DNA of 64,000 nucleotides from contig JARXWK010000001.1 in assembly GCA_029916745.1 (NCBI GenBank), positions 62,001-126,000 of the forward strand. Direction: 5' to 3'. The notes beneath the pieces were generated by a model that saw only the letters and a list, made by a program, of their open reading frames with translations, was not told the DNA's origin and did not search any database. Of the stretch, positions 53,482 through 61,960 are shown piece after piece. The position numbers and the translations under genes were made by a program. This DNA is from Dysgonomonadaceae bacterium PH5-43. GTDB taxonomy: Bacteria; Bacteroidota; Bacteroidia; Bacteroidales; Azobacteroidaceae. Within the stretch, counting starts at the first letter, position 1. The number at the start of each line of letters is the position of its first letter.

Positions 53482-54621
53482 CTATAAAATCTGGTTGTAA
53501 TACTCCAACCATGCTGCAGTAACAAGATTATTATTGAATTTTTCTTCTACTCTTTTTCTACCTGCAACACCATGTTTTTTGCGCATATCACTATCATTGT
53601 AATACACAGTCATACACTGATATAAACTGTCAGCATCGCCAACTTTAGACCGCAAGCCTGTTTCATTAGGCAAACTTGCATCTACCACGCCGTATGCATC
53701 ACTTGTAATTACAGGTAAGCCTAAGGCTTGTGCTTCTAATACCGACGACCCAAAGCCTTCCCTCCAAGTAGGTAAAACAAAAACGTCGCCACATTGCAAA
53801 GCTTCAAATGGAGTAGAAGTACGACCTGGATAGAAGAAATTTATATCACGCTTTAGATTTGGATAATTTATCGCTTTTGCCTCATATCCTTCCTCATCTG
53901 TACCATATAGAAGTAATTTGGCATTTGGACATTCGACAGATAATTTGTTAAATGCTTCGTATAATTCACCTATACCTTTATCATGATTTAGGCGACCCAA
54001 GAATATATATACAACATCACTTTCTGTAAATCCGAATTTCATACGTTCTTTAATTCGTACATCTGAAGATATTATAAATCTCTCCATTCTCACACCACAT
54101 ATACTTCCATTCGCCAATACTTTACTGTTCTTATCTTTTAACACGCCCTCTTTTATAAGAAATTGGCGTTGAGACTCTCCATCTACTAAGATATTTGTAT
54201 CAAACAGTGCTGTAATCTTATCCATTTGCTTAAGCATCCATCGCATAAATCCTTTCTTTGTTGCCCAAACTTGCCCTGTATATATATGAATGCGAATTTT
54301 CACTCCTGCCATCCAAGAGGAAATAGCAGTCAATAGTCCTGCTTTAGGCGTTACAGAGTGAGTACTTACAAACTTTTCTTTCTTGAATAGTTTGCGTAAT
54401 TGTAGCAGGGCCTTTATGTCTTTATTTATATTTATAGAGCGTTCTATATGAATGTTATGACATGTAATCCCCATATCTATAAACTCTTGTCGAGCTCCAA
54501 CATTAGAAAAATTAGCAATCAGATGAATATCATATAGTTTAACTAACTCTCGAAAATGATCTTTCAAGAAGACTTGTGCAGATAAGGGTACCGCAACTAT
54601 AAAAGCTATCTTTGTTTTCAT
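53482..54621 (-). CDS. Family 4 glycosyltransferase
   Basis: GT-B enzyme of 379 residues. The N-terminal domain starts MKTKIAFIVAVPLSAQVFLK and has the THSVTPKAGLLTAISSWMAGVKIRIHIYTGQVWATKKG segment (about residue 93) seen in GT4 enzymes that add N-acetyl sugars to lipid-linked intermediates. The C-terminal donor domain holds VYIFLGRLNHDKGIGELYEAFNKL near residue 209 and the EX7E motif in DVFVLPTWREGFGSSVLEAQALGLPVITSDAYG near residue 287. Second enzyme of the glycan, or close to it. Confidence 0.9.
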   Translation of the reverse strand: MKTKIAFIVAVPLSAQVFLKDHFRELVKLYDIHLIANFSNVGARQEFIDMGITCHNIHIERSININKDIKALLQLRKLFKKEKFVSTHSVTPKAGLLTAISSWMAGVKIRIHIYTGQVWATKKGFMRWMLKQMDKITALFDTNILVDGESQRQFLIKEGVLKDKNSKVLANGSICGVRMERFIISSDVRIKERMKFGFTESDVVYIFLGRLNHDKGIGELYEAFNKLSVECPNAKLLLYGTDEEGYEAKAINYPNLKRDINFFYPGRTSTPFEALQCGDVFVLPTWREGFGSSVLEAQALGLPVITSDAYGVVDASLPNETGLRSKVGDADSLYQCMTVYYNDSDMRKKHGVAGRKRVEEKFNNNLVTAAWLEYYNQIL

Positions 54622-54696
54622 AAATAATCTAATTTATTTTTTGTAAATATTGCATAGACGTAATAAACATCCTATTGTGATTATCATTAAGTATTG

Positions 54697-55494
54697 TCAT
54701 TGTCTCATCTTGCTTTTTCTTAATCTTTCCATTATAAAATTAGGAATAAAAAACTTTAGTAATTCAGGCGCTGCATAAAAGAAAGCATTAGAAATACCAA
54801 AGTCTTTTAATGCTTGTTGTTTTACAATAAAGACATTATATCTATTTCTAAATGTTCTTCTATTTGTAGCTTCTCTATCATCTCTCATTTTATAAAGAGG
54901 CTCTGATAGATTATAACCCTTATAACCAGCTTTATAAATTTTATACCAAAGATGATAATCTTCAACTCTTAATGTTATTGGTATATCTGTATAACCTCCA
55001 ACCTCCTTAATTACATCAGTTCTAATCATACAAGGAGCGTGAGTATGTGGAGTCCCTTTTTTGAAAGTATATTTATCTGGAGTAACAACTGGAGTTCCTT
55101 GTCCCCAATCACCACTTTCATCAAAATAAATCATAGCACAACTTACAACTGCATATTCTGAGTGAGAATCTAAAAAATCTATTTCTTTTTCTAAGCGTGT
55201 AGGCAAAGAAATATCATCACCATCCATACGTGCAATATATTCTGTATCTGCATATTCTAAGCATTTATTTAGAGATGCTGCTAATTTCAGATTATTTTCA
55301 TTCTGCAACAAAATAATATTATCATACTTTTCTGCATATTTTTTAGCTACTTCGTAAGTATTGTCGGTTGATGCATCATCACATAATATTAGTTTAAAGT
55401 TATTGTAAGTCTGGTTGTATAGCGAATCAATAGCTTCCTCTAAAGTATCTGCACAATTATAAATTGCCATTAAAATTGAAATTCGTTCTTTCAT
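54697..55494 (-). CDS. Family 2 glycosyltransferase
   Basis: A GT-A enzyme of 265 residues from ATG 55494, which overlaps the stop of the upstream polymerase gene (ATGA); the longer frame from 55554 would lie within that gene. ERISILMAIYNCADTLEEAIDSLYNQTYNNFKLILCDDASTDNTYEVAKKYAEK is the donor-binding region; ARMDGDDISLP (DGDD near residue 91) coordinates the metal, and RVEDYHLWYKI near residue 175 holds the catalytic-base-like acid. Part of the glycan operon. Confidence 0.9.
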   Translation of the reverse strand: MKERISILMAIYNCADTLEEAIDSLYNQTYNNFKLILCDDASTDNTYEVAKKYAEKYDNIILLQNENNLKLAASLNKCLEYADTEYIARMDGDDISLPTRLEKEIDFLDSHSEYAVVSCAMIYFDESGDWGQGTPVVTPDKYTFKKGTPHTHAPCMIRTDVIKEVGGYTDIPITLRVEDYHLWYKIYKAGYKGYNLSEPLYKMRDDREATNRRTFRNRYNVFIVKQQALKDFGISNAFFYAAPELLKFFIPNFIMERLRKSKMRQ

Positions 55495-56585
55495 CTTCCG
55501 TAATAAATAAAATTCATAAAATAAGTAAAACCAAAATAGGCAAATATTATCCAACCCATTATTTTAGTTTGTTTTGGTTGAAAGTTATATTTGAGCCAAG
55601 GATAAATAATTACCAAGGCTAAAAGAAACCACGACAAGTAAGCAAATCGGTTTGAAAAATTTGCTTTAATTACCAATATCCAAAATGCATTAGCAAATAA
55701 ATAAACATTAAATAGAGAAATGTATAGTTGATCTTTTAATTTTTTCTTAAATATATAATACCAGCCAGCAAATACCCCCGTAGCACTATATATTAAAAAA
55801 TCCCACCTAAAACCAACTGAGGCAAAAGAATCAGTTTCTGCTTTTGTAGTTAAATAGCGAGCTCTATCGTCTTCTATCATGCCTGCAAAAAATCCTTCCC
55901 AAAACCCAGAAAACATTAGTGACAATATAATTGACGACAACCAAAACAGAAAAAAACCTTTAGGTTTATTGTAAAACCACGTAATAATAAATCCTAATGA
56001 AGGCAATAATAAAGTTTTATGAAATCCAATAGCTATTACTAGCCAAACTATCTGCCATATTCTTTTATCTCGAGAGATAGCTAATAAAAATAACGAAGTT
56101 GCTATTCCGTTACGGATACCATTAGTTCCGTAAGCCCAAAAAGAAAAAGAAACTACTAGCATCAAGAATGCATAAAACCAATATTTATCAAACCATTTTT
56201 TACTGATTATATACATAGGAACGACATACAATATAGCACAAACAAAAAAATAGAATTGCGCCGACATTATCTTTGAGCAGCCCAAGGTAAATATTTTAAA
56301 GACTAAATCATTATCATCTGGAGATATTTCTCTACCATATTGGAAAGACATAAATATTTCATCATAAGTTACCATGTCTACAAATACAATACTTATAGGT
56401 CTAAGTCCCAAATAAATAAGGACAAAACAAAAAGATAAAAAACCTACTGATTTCATAGATAGAATTATCTTTTCATTAGTTATTGACATTATTTGCGTAT
56501 GGACAAACACGAACAATATAACTAACAACATCACATTGTAGTATATTGGCGTATATAACTGTATAGGTATAAAATCTATGCTCAT
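55491..56585 (-). CDS. EpsG-family polysaccharide polymerase (Wzy-like)
   Basis: A polytopic membrane protein of 364 residues with about ten hydrophobic segments (YYNVMLLVILFVFVHTQIM, SVGFLSFCFVLIYLGLRP, the FYFFVCAILYVVPMYII stretch and more). The LGLRPISIVFVDMVTYDEIF start region and FKIFTLGCSKI/YGTNGIRNGIATSLFLLAIS middle are typical of the EpsG branch of O-antigen/exopolysaccharide polymerases. Its place among glycosyltransferases fits a Wzx/Wzy-dependent system. Substrate unknown. Confidence 0.85.
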   Translation of the reverse strand: MSIDFIPIQLYTPIYYNVMLLVILFVFVHTQIMSITNEKIILSMKSVGFLSFCFVLIYLGLRPISIVFVDMVTYDEIFMSFQYGREISPDDNDLVFKIFTLGCSKIMSAQFYFFVCAILYVVPMYIISKKWFDKYWFYAFLMLVVSFSFWAYGTNGIRNGIATSLFLLAISRDKRIWQIVWLVIAIGFHKTLLLPSLGFIITWFYNKPKGFFLFWLSSIILSLMFSGFWEGFFAGMIEDDRARYLTTKAETDSFASVGFRWDFLIYSATGVFAGWYYIFKKKLKDQLYISLFNVYLFANAFWILVIKANFSNRFAYLSWFLLALVIIYPWLKYNFQPKQTKIMGWIIFAYFGFTYFMNFIYYGR

Positions 56586-56621
56586 TGATATTTTATTTAT
56601 GAATTATAAGCGAATCAACGT

Positions 56622-57608
56622 TCAAATCCATTGATTTAATTTATAGATTAACCATTTTTGGTTAATTAATTTTATAAATAAATTTCTTTTTATTCCTTTA
56701 TTATGGTAACTGTATTTTTTAATTGGATACAACTGTTCTTTTTCTAATCTTTCTATTTGCTCCTTCAAAAATAATGGATCTTTTAGTTTAAGAATAGACA
56801 AAATAGCATTTGTTGCATAAAAACACAACATCTCTCGAATCTTGATTTTAGAAAAAGATTCCTTTTTTATCAAGTTGTTTATTTTTAATATGTTATTTAT
56901 CTGATCATTAATATATTTATACAAATGTTCTTTATTAACATTATTCGTAATCGAATCTATCCTTTCATAATAATAGTATAACGGCACAGCTATTTTTTTG
57001 TAACTATTACTATTTTTCATCAACTCGTATGTTATTACATTATCTTCATTTAATTCGCCTAAAGGGAATCGGAGCTTATTGTTTATAAACAACTCCTTCT
57101 TTATGACTTTGAAGCAAACACCAACAATATATCCATAAAGCTCAAAAGCTTCAATACCATTAATTTTTTCAGTTCTAATAGAATGATAAAATAGATTTAA
57201 AGACAAGGAAGCGTTTTCATCATTATCAATCTTTGCCAGATATAAATCAAATTCTAAAATATCTAATTGATTAACAATAATTTCATTGAAAATAATCTTG
57301 AACGATTTCTTATCAATCCAATCGTCAGAATCTACAAACCAAATATAATCGCCAGTGGCATACTCTAATCCAAAGTTGCGAGCTGAAGATAATCCTCCAT
57401 TTCCTTTTTTTAGACCTTTGATAAAATCATATTTTGATACATATTGGTCTATTATAGATTGACTATTATCCAAAGAGCCATCATTAACAAGAACAATTTC
57501 AATATTATCTGAACTTAATTGAAAATCTTCTTGATTCAAAATGCTATCTATGCATCGTGCTAAATACTTTTCTACATTATATACAGGTATAATTACAGAT
57601 AGTTTCAT
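56622..57608 (-). CDS. Family 2 glycosyltransferase
   Basis: A 328-residue GT-A enzyme. KLSVIIPVYNVEKYLARCIDSILNQ opens the fold, IVLVNDGSLDNSQSIIDQY near residue 40 binds the nucleotide, GLSSARNFGLEYATGDYIWFVDSDDWID near residue 73 carries the metal-binding DSDD. The helical C-terminal extension differs from the enzymes next to it, suggesting a different acceptor. It overlaps the upstream gene by four bases. Confidence 0.9.
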   Translation of the reverse strand: MKLSVIIPVYNVEKYLARCIDSILNQEDFQLSSDNIEIVLVNDGSLDNSQSIIDQYVSKYDFIKGLKKGNGGLSSARNFGLEYATGDYIWFVDSDDWIDKKSFKIIFNEIIVNQLDILEFDLYLAKIDNDENASLSLNLFYHSIRTEKINGIEAFELYGYIVGVCFKVIKKELFINNKLRFPLGELNEDNVITYELMKNSNSYKKIAVPLYYYYERIDSITNNVNKEHLYKYINDQINNILKINNLIKKESFSKIKIREMLCFYATNAILSILKLKDPLFLKEQIERLEKEQLYPIKKYSYHNKGIKRNLFIKLINQKWLIYKLNQWI

Positions 57609-58507
57609 TTCGTTCTTTTTTTATAATAATTAATCCAAAACTCCAGTAGTACTGGGTGAAATCGACATAAATTCACTTTCTTAGAAGCTAAACTATATAT
57701 TGCATTGTATTTCTTAATTACTTCTTTTTTATTTAATAAATCTATTTCTGTTTTTGCAAGCACTACCAATGTCATTTTAAACCCTCTTACTATTGATTCT
57801 GAAAGCGACCTTTCATTAACACTATCAAAATGTAAAGTTGTATAATCTAGCAAATCATTAACCATTACAAAATGATCAAATACATAATGTATATCTTTAA
57901 CTTTATTCATTGCTGAGCTTGGATTATCCTTTCTGTAGACGTAAACAAACTCATCAATAAATTGCCCCGTTCTTACATATAAGAAATACTTGGAAATAAA
58001 ATTATAATCCTCTCCATACTTTATACCAATAAATCTTATTTTTTTTGTGTCTATTATTTCTTTCTTGAAAATATATTTCCAGAGTTCATTTGTTTGCTTA
58101 ACGTTTTTATTCGAATATTCATTTTCTATTATGACACCACCTTGCAAGATAGAAGTTTTGAACATATAAATATCTTTATTTGACTTATCTAAATCTTCAA
58201 GAATATTTAATGAATCCTCCAAAATAAAATCATCACTATCCACAAAGCAGACCCACTCTCCTTTGGCATTATCCAATCCCAAGTTGCGAGCTGCACTCAC
58301 TCCGCCGTTCTCTTTATGAAAAACTTTTACACGACTATCCTCTTGTGCATATTTATCGCAAATAGCACCGCTACCGTCTTTCGAACCGTCGTTAATCAAC
58401 AACAACTCAAAGTCGGCAAAAGTCTGATTAAGAACCGATTGTATACATTTGTCTAAATATTTTTCGACATTATACACCGGTATTATTACTGATATTTTAG
58501 GATTCAT
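57605..58507 (-). CDS. Family 2 glycosyltransferase, first gene of the glycan operon
   Basis: A 300-residue GT-A enzyme with PKISVIIPVYNVEKYLDKCIQSVLNQTFADFELLLINDGSKDGSGAICDKYA and GVSAARNLGLDNAKGEWVCFVDSDDFIL (DSDD about residue 92). IGIKYGEDYNFISKYF near residue 153 provides the ED pair at the base position. A promoter (-7 box 58543-58550) lies 36 bases upstream, so the operon of eight genes begins here. A GC-rich patch (about 58260-58460) differs from the rest of the gene by eye. Confidence 0.9.
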   Translation of the reverse strand: MNPKISVIIPVYNVEKYLDKCIQSVLNQTFADFELLLINDGSKDGSGAICDKYAQEDSRVKVFHKENGGVSAARNLGLDNAKGEWVCFVDSDDFILEDSLNILEDLDKSNKDIYMFKTSILQGGVIIENEYSNKNVKQTNELWKYIFKKEIIDTKKIRFIGIKYGEDYNFISKYFLYVRTGQFIDEFVYVYRKDNPSSAMNKVKDIHYVFDHFVMVNDLLDYTTLHFDSVNERSLSESIVRGFKMTLVVLAKTEIDLLNKKEVIKKYNAIYSLASKKVNLCRFHPVLLEFWINYYKKRTK

Positions 58508-58542
58508 AAATCTATTTCATAAAGTTAAAAACACCACAGCCA

Positions 58543-58550
58543 CAAAGGTA
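58543..58550 (-). promoter_or_regulatory. -7 box of the glycan operon
   Basis: TACCTTTG on the minus strand, 36 bases before the first glycosyltransferase gene; no clear -33 TTG, so an activator (for example the AraC-type protein upstream) may be needed. Confidence 0.6.
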
Positions 58551-58583
58551 ATTATAATTCTTTAACTCACCTCACTTTTTGCC

Positions 58584-59093
58584 TTATATATTTCGTCCAC
58601 TTTGTTTTTTTCGAAATTCTCGTGCGCTCATACCGTACATTTTTTGCATAAACTTACGAAAATTAGAGTCGGTTTTGAAACCGCACATTATCATAATATC
58701 GTTAATCGACAAGCTGCTATTTAAGAGGAGGTAACCAACGTTGTAGGCGCGCACAAATTTAAGATATTCTACAAACGAACAACCCGTACGTTCCTTAAAT
58801 TTTACTCGAAATAACGTACCACACATTCCTGAATTACGATGCTCTTCTTTAATATTAAATTCATCGCCACAACAAGTATTTATTCGTAATAAAAGTTCAT
58901 CTATCGAATCAATAGCATTCGATTTTTTATCTACAAATTTAAACTTAACACACTTACTCTCTTTTAGTTGAGGAATTTTTTCACGAACATTATCCTCCCT
59001 GTGTCGAATGCATATATCAACACTGCGCTTTAGGATTAAAACTTCCATAGTTGCAAATTTTGATTTATTTATAAAATACAAATCTCGCAACAT
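58584..59093 (-). CDS. Short AraC-type transcription regulator
   Basis: A 169-residue protein (a second possible start, Met16, lies at 59048). The C-terminal 100 residues form an AraC/XylS double helix-turn-helix: GTLFRVKFKERTGCSFVEYLKFVRAYNVGYLLLNSSLSINDIMIMCGFKTDSNFRKFMQKMYGMSAREFRKK. The N-terminal part has no recognisable sensor domain. It is divergent in role but on the same strand as, and just upstream of, the glycan operon, so it is a good candidate for its activator. Several Bacteroides surface-glycan loci carry such a gene first. Confidence 0.8.
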   Translation of the reverse strand: MLRDLYFINKSKFATMEVLILKRSVDICIRHREDNVREKIPQLKESKCVKFKFVDKKSNAIDSIDELLLRINTCCGDEFNIKEEHRNSGMCGTLFRVKFKERTGCSFVEYLKFVRAYNVGYLLLNSSLSINDIMIMCGFKTDSNFRKFMQKMYGMSAREFRKKQSGRNI

Positions 59094-59160
59094 TATATAT
59101 TATTTTTAACTCTTTTCGAAAATATGTTACAATGGAACGGTATTTTTTTTGGTTCGTATC

Positions 59161-59168
59161 TACCTTTG
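59161..59168 (+). promoter_or_regulatory. -7 box upstream of array D copy 2 and the DUF4373 gene
   Basis: TACCTTTG on the plus strand. A start near 59174 would put the whole array in the leader of the gene starting at 59340. Confidence 0.5.
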
Positions 59169-59197
59169 CACTCAAACACGAAAAACAACAAAAAAAA

Positions 59198-59292
59198 CTC
59201 ACTGTGCCGTTAAAATACCACAGTGAGTTTCGACCCCAAACTCACTGTGAATCAACACAAAACTCACTGTGTTTTTCTAAAATCGAACTGTG
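59198..59292. repeat. Array D (copy 2): five units at 21-22 bp with core CTCACTGTG
   Basis: Core starts at 59198, 59241 and 59263 direct, 59219 inverted (CACAGTGAG) and 59284 degenerate; steps are 21, 22, 22, 21. The first two units form a hairpin. The same core is used in copy 1 after trpA. It lies between the -7 box at 59161 and the DUF4373 start. Confidence 0.85.
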
Positions 59293-59339
59293 TTTTTTCG
59301 AACAACAAACAATATTTTTTAATTTAACAACAAACAATT

Positions 59340-60161
59340 ATGATTAAAGCAGGTTTGGATTATTATCCATTAGACGTTAAGCACTTCAACAACTTCAGTA
59401 CAAAGGCGTTAAAGCGTGAATTTGGCACCGATGCCGTGTTAACTGAAATCTTTATTACAAACATTATTTTTGAGCGAGAAGGATATTATACGCCTTACGA
59501 TATGCATCTGATTATTGAGGTTGCCGATGCTCTTGATATGCCCGAAAATGAAGTTATTTCGATTATCAAAAAATGTGCTGAGCTAAGAATTTTCGACTCG
59601 TTTATGCTCGAAAAGTATGGAATTTTAACTTCTTTAACAATTCAAAAGCGTTTCTTTTACGCTACAAAAAGACGTAAAAAAGTAGAGTTTAGCGCAGATT
59701 ATATTATTGATAAAGAGAAGATTAAAACTAAAAAGCATACATCGTGTATACACGATGTTACTCTAAGTAAAGAAAGTAAAGGAAAAGAAGTAAAGGAAGT
59801 AAAAGAAGTAAAGAATACTCCCCCTAACCCCCTCAACAATGAGGGGGCGTGGAGAAATGATTTTAAAATTTATTGTTCTTTAGCGCAGGCAGCGTATCTG
59901 CAACTAAAGTTCGATTACGAATACATCGACGAACGAAAGCGGTTTTATCCAGCAGTAAATATTCCCTGTTCGCTCGAAAAAGCTTTTATCGAACAATGGA
60001 GCTCCGAAACGTTTTGGAAAAAAATCAGACGACAAACAAGCAACGATATCGACTGGAAAAACGTTTTCAACAAAATGCTGATGAAACCTGCCAACAAAGT
60101 CTGGCTACCCAGAAACACAGAAAACCAGTGCAAACCATCGGGACCAACAATCGTGGATTAA
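59340..60161 (+). CDS. DUF4373 (Lin1244-like) protein
   Basis: A 273-residue protein. The N-terminal 110 residues, with AGLDYYPLDVKHFNNFSTKALKREFGTDAVLTEIFITNIIFEREGYY, are the DUF4373 domain, related to N-termini of phage and plasmid replication proteins. A Lys/Glu/Val-rich linker follows (SKESKGKEVKEVKEVKN near residue 143), then about 100 residues with YEYIDERKRFYP and IEQWSSETFWKKIRRQ. Such proteins often stand next to a DnaB helicase, as here. Two perfect palindromes lie inside the coding part (59739-59758 and 59828-59847). Role in replication is inferred. Confidence 0.78.
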   Translation: MIKAGLDYYPLDVKHFNNFSTKALKREFGTDAVLTEIFITNIIFEREGYYTPYDMHLIIEVADALDMPENEVISIIKKCAELRIFDSFMLEKYGILTSLTIQKRFFYATKRRKKVEFSADYIIDKEKIKTKKHTSCIHDVTLSKESKGKEVKEVKEVKNTPPNPLNNEGAWRNDFKIYCSLAQAAYLQLKFDYEYIDERKRFYPAVNIPCSLEKAFIEQWSSETFWKKIRRQTSNDIDWKNVFNKMLMKPANKVWLPRNTENQCKPSGPTIVD

Positions 60162-60195
60162 TCAATCAAAAGGCTTTTGCCTTTTGATTGATTAA
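60158..60195 (+). terminator. Large hairpin spanning the DUF4373 stop codon
   Basis: Perfect 17-bp arms (60158-60174 and 60179-60195) around TTTT. The stop codon (60159-60161) is within the left arm. No T run follows, so this may act as a processing or protective structure more than a terminator; it is also the left edge of element R2. Confidence 0.55.
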
Positions 60196-60586
60196 AGTTA
60201 AAAACTAAAAACTAAAAGTTAAAAGTTAGTGTGCTTCGCACAAGATAAAAACTAAAAGGTAAAAACTAAAAGTTGGCGCAAAGCGAAGTAAATCGCAATG
60301 CACAGTAGAGATGTGGCGTGCCGCGTCTACAGAGATAAGGCGTAAAACGCAGCAAAAGGCTGAAAGCCTTTTTTTACTTCGCTTTGCGATTTAGTCCCTT
60401 AGGTAACGCTACGCTCACCCAAGGTTATGGAAATATCGCCCATTCGGGCTACCGACTACCCAAAGGGCAGAATCTTCATAGCCGTACGGCGAGCTAAGCG
60501 TTGCCTACGGTTGTCGAGGTATATTGTGCGAAGCACATAACTTTTAGTTTTTAGTTTTTAGCTTTTATCTTTTTGTAAAACAAAAA
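60196..60586. repeat. Hairpin-mosaic element R2
   Basis: About 390 bp without a credible gene. Order: TTAAAAACTAAAAG spacers with GTGTGCTTCGCACAAG, GCGCAAAGCGAAG, the 20-bp hairpin AGA(T)GTGGCGTGCCGCGTCT, AAAAGGCTGAAAGCCTTTT, then the core CCTTAGGT-N12-ACCCAAGG, GCCCATTCGGGC, CTACCC-AAA-GGGCAG, GCCGTACGGC, and finally GTGCGAAGCAC with TTTTTAGTTTTTAG spacers. It ends within a few bases of the dnaB start. The core (about 60384-60530) matches R4 directly and R3 in reverse. Confidence 0.9.
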
Positions 60587-60589
60587 CAT

Positions 60590-61960
60590 ATGCAAAACAA
60601 AAAACCAGCGGTTAGGATTATGCCGCAAGCTCAAGAAATAGAACAGGCGGTGATTGGCGCACTGCTTATCGAGAGTTCGGCTCTCGGAAAGGTAATCGAT
60701 TTTCTCACTCCTGAGGATTTCTACAACAAGCATTACGCATTCATTTACAGTGCGATAGTAAAAATGTCGGTCGAGAAAAAACCTATCGATATGCTTACCG
60801 TTGTCGAAGAAATGCAAGGTAGAGCCGAGTTCGACAAGATGGGCGGAATACCCTTTATCGCTTCCATTACGCAAAGCGTTGTATCGTCGACGCACATCGA
60901 TTATCACTCTAAAATTATCAAGCAGAAGTCTATAGCACGACAGCTAATCGCCATTACTGCTGAAACTTACGAGAAATGTTTCGACCCCTCGAACGACATT
61001 GACGATATTATCGAACAGCTCGATATGGCGTTCACGCAACTGATGGCTAACACCTCGACAGAGCAGTCGAAAGCGATGCCGCAGGTGATGAAAGAAACCA
61101 TCGACAAAATCAACAAGGCGCACACCGACAGGGAGAATGGCGTTTCGCCTGGCATACCCACTCACCTCGAGGCGTTAGACAAGGTTTTGCACGGTGGCTG
61201 GCAAACTCCCGACCTGATTGTGATTGGTGCTCGTCCCTCGATGGGGAAAACTCAGCACGCTCTGCAGATTGCCGAAACGGCAGCTCGACATAATCGTCAC
61301 ACGCTCTTTTGCACCATCGAAATGGTGGCTACCCAACTGGGTAACAGGCTGATATTGGCAAACAACAAAATAAACGAGGCTAACATTCGCAAAGGAAGTC
61401 TGTCGCAAGAAGAATGGTTTGAACTCGACCTTCGAGTGAGCGAAATAAACAACATAAAGCTTCGCATTGCCGACCATCACGCCATTCGTATGCTGAGCAA
61501 CATAAAGGCAGAGGCTCGTCGCCTGAAACGGAAATCGGAACTCGATCTTCTGATTATCGACTACTTAGGCTTGATAAAAACAAATCTGAAATTCGGTCTC
61601 CGACAGCAAGAAATTGCCTACATAACGGGCGAACTGAAGGCTCTGGCTAAAGAACTTAGCATACCGGTGATATTGTTGTCGCAGCTTAGCAGGGCGCAGA
61701 AGAATGCTCCTGCACGAGAGCCAGTTCTTGAAGATTTGCGTGAGTCGGGCGACATCGAACAGGACGCCGACATAGTGCTGATGCTCCACAAACCCGATTA
61801 TTACGACAAAGACGCTGTCGCTTCAAACGGTATGGAGTGGAAAAACCGAGGCAAGATTATTGTCGCCAAAAACCGCGAGGGCAACCGCAATGTCGATGTG
61901 ATATTTGAACACGATAGCCGATACAAGAATATTTTTGCGTGCAAACACGCAAAAAGTTAA
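60590..61960 (+). CDS. dnaB: Replicative DNA helicase, DnaB type
   Basis: Hexameric 5'-3' helicase of 456 residues. The N-terminal helical domain has QAQEIEQAVIGALLIESSALGKVIDFLTPEDFYNKHYAFIYSAI; the RecA-like domain begins near residue 190 with LDKVLHGGWQTPDLIVIGARPSMGKTQHALQIA (Walker A GARPSMGKT), and the Walker B-type LDLLIIDYLGLI near residue 318; QLSRAQKNAPAREPVLEDLRESGDIEQDADIVLMLHKPDYY is the H4 region. By eye its base composition is clearly richer in G and C than its neighbours, and it sits between inverted repeat elements beside a DUF4373 gene, so it may be acquired and not the housekeeping copy. Its last residues and stop codon lie in spacer sequence of R3. Confidence 0.92.
   Translation: MQNKKPAVRIMPQAQEIEQAVIGALLIESSALGKVIDFLTPEDFYNKHYAFIYSAIVKMSVEKKPIDMLTVVEEMQGRAEFDKMGGIPFIASITQSVVSSTHIDYHSKIIKQKSIARQLIAITAETYEKCFDPSNDIDDIIEQLDMAFTQLMANTSTEQSKAMPQVMKETIDKINKAHTDRENGVSPGIPTHLEALDKVLHGGWQTPDLIVIGARPSMGKTQHALQIAETAARHNRHTLFCTIEMVATQLGNRLILANNKINEANIRKGSLSQEEWFELDLRVSEINNIKLRIADHHAIRMLSNIKAEARRLKRKSELDLLIIDYLGLIKTNLKFGLRQQEIAYITGELKALAKELSIPVILLSQLSRAQKNAPAREPVLEDLRESGDIEQDADIVLMLHKPDYYDKDAVASNGMEWKNRGKIIVAKNREGNRNVDVIFEHDSRYKNIFACKHAKS

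Noticed and set aside
59132-59347. 71-residue plus-strand ORF before the DUF4373 gene
   Set aside because: It is read through array D copy 2, begins upstream of the -7 box and shows no protein-like features.
60196-60586. Insertion sequence or group II intron
   Set aside because: No transposase or reverse transcriptase frame and no single pair of terminal repeats or target duplications; the element is a series of separate short hairpins.
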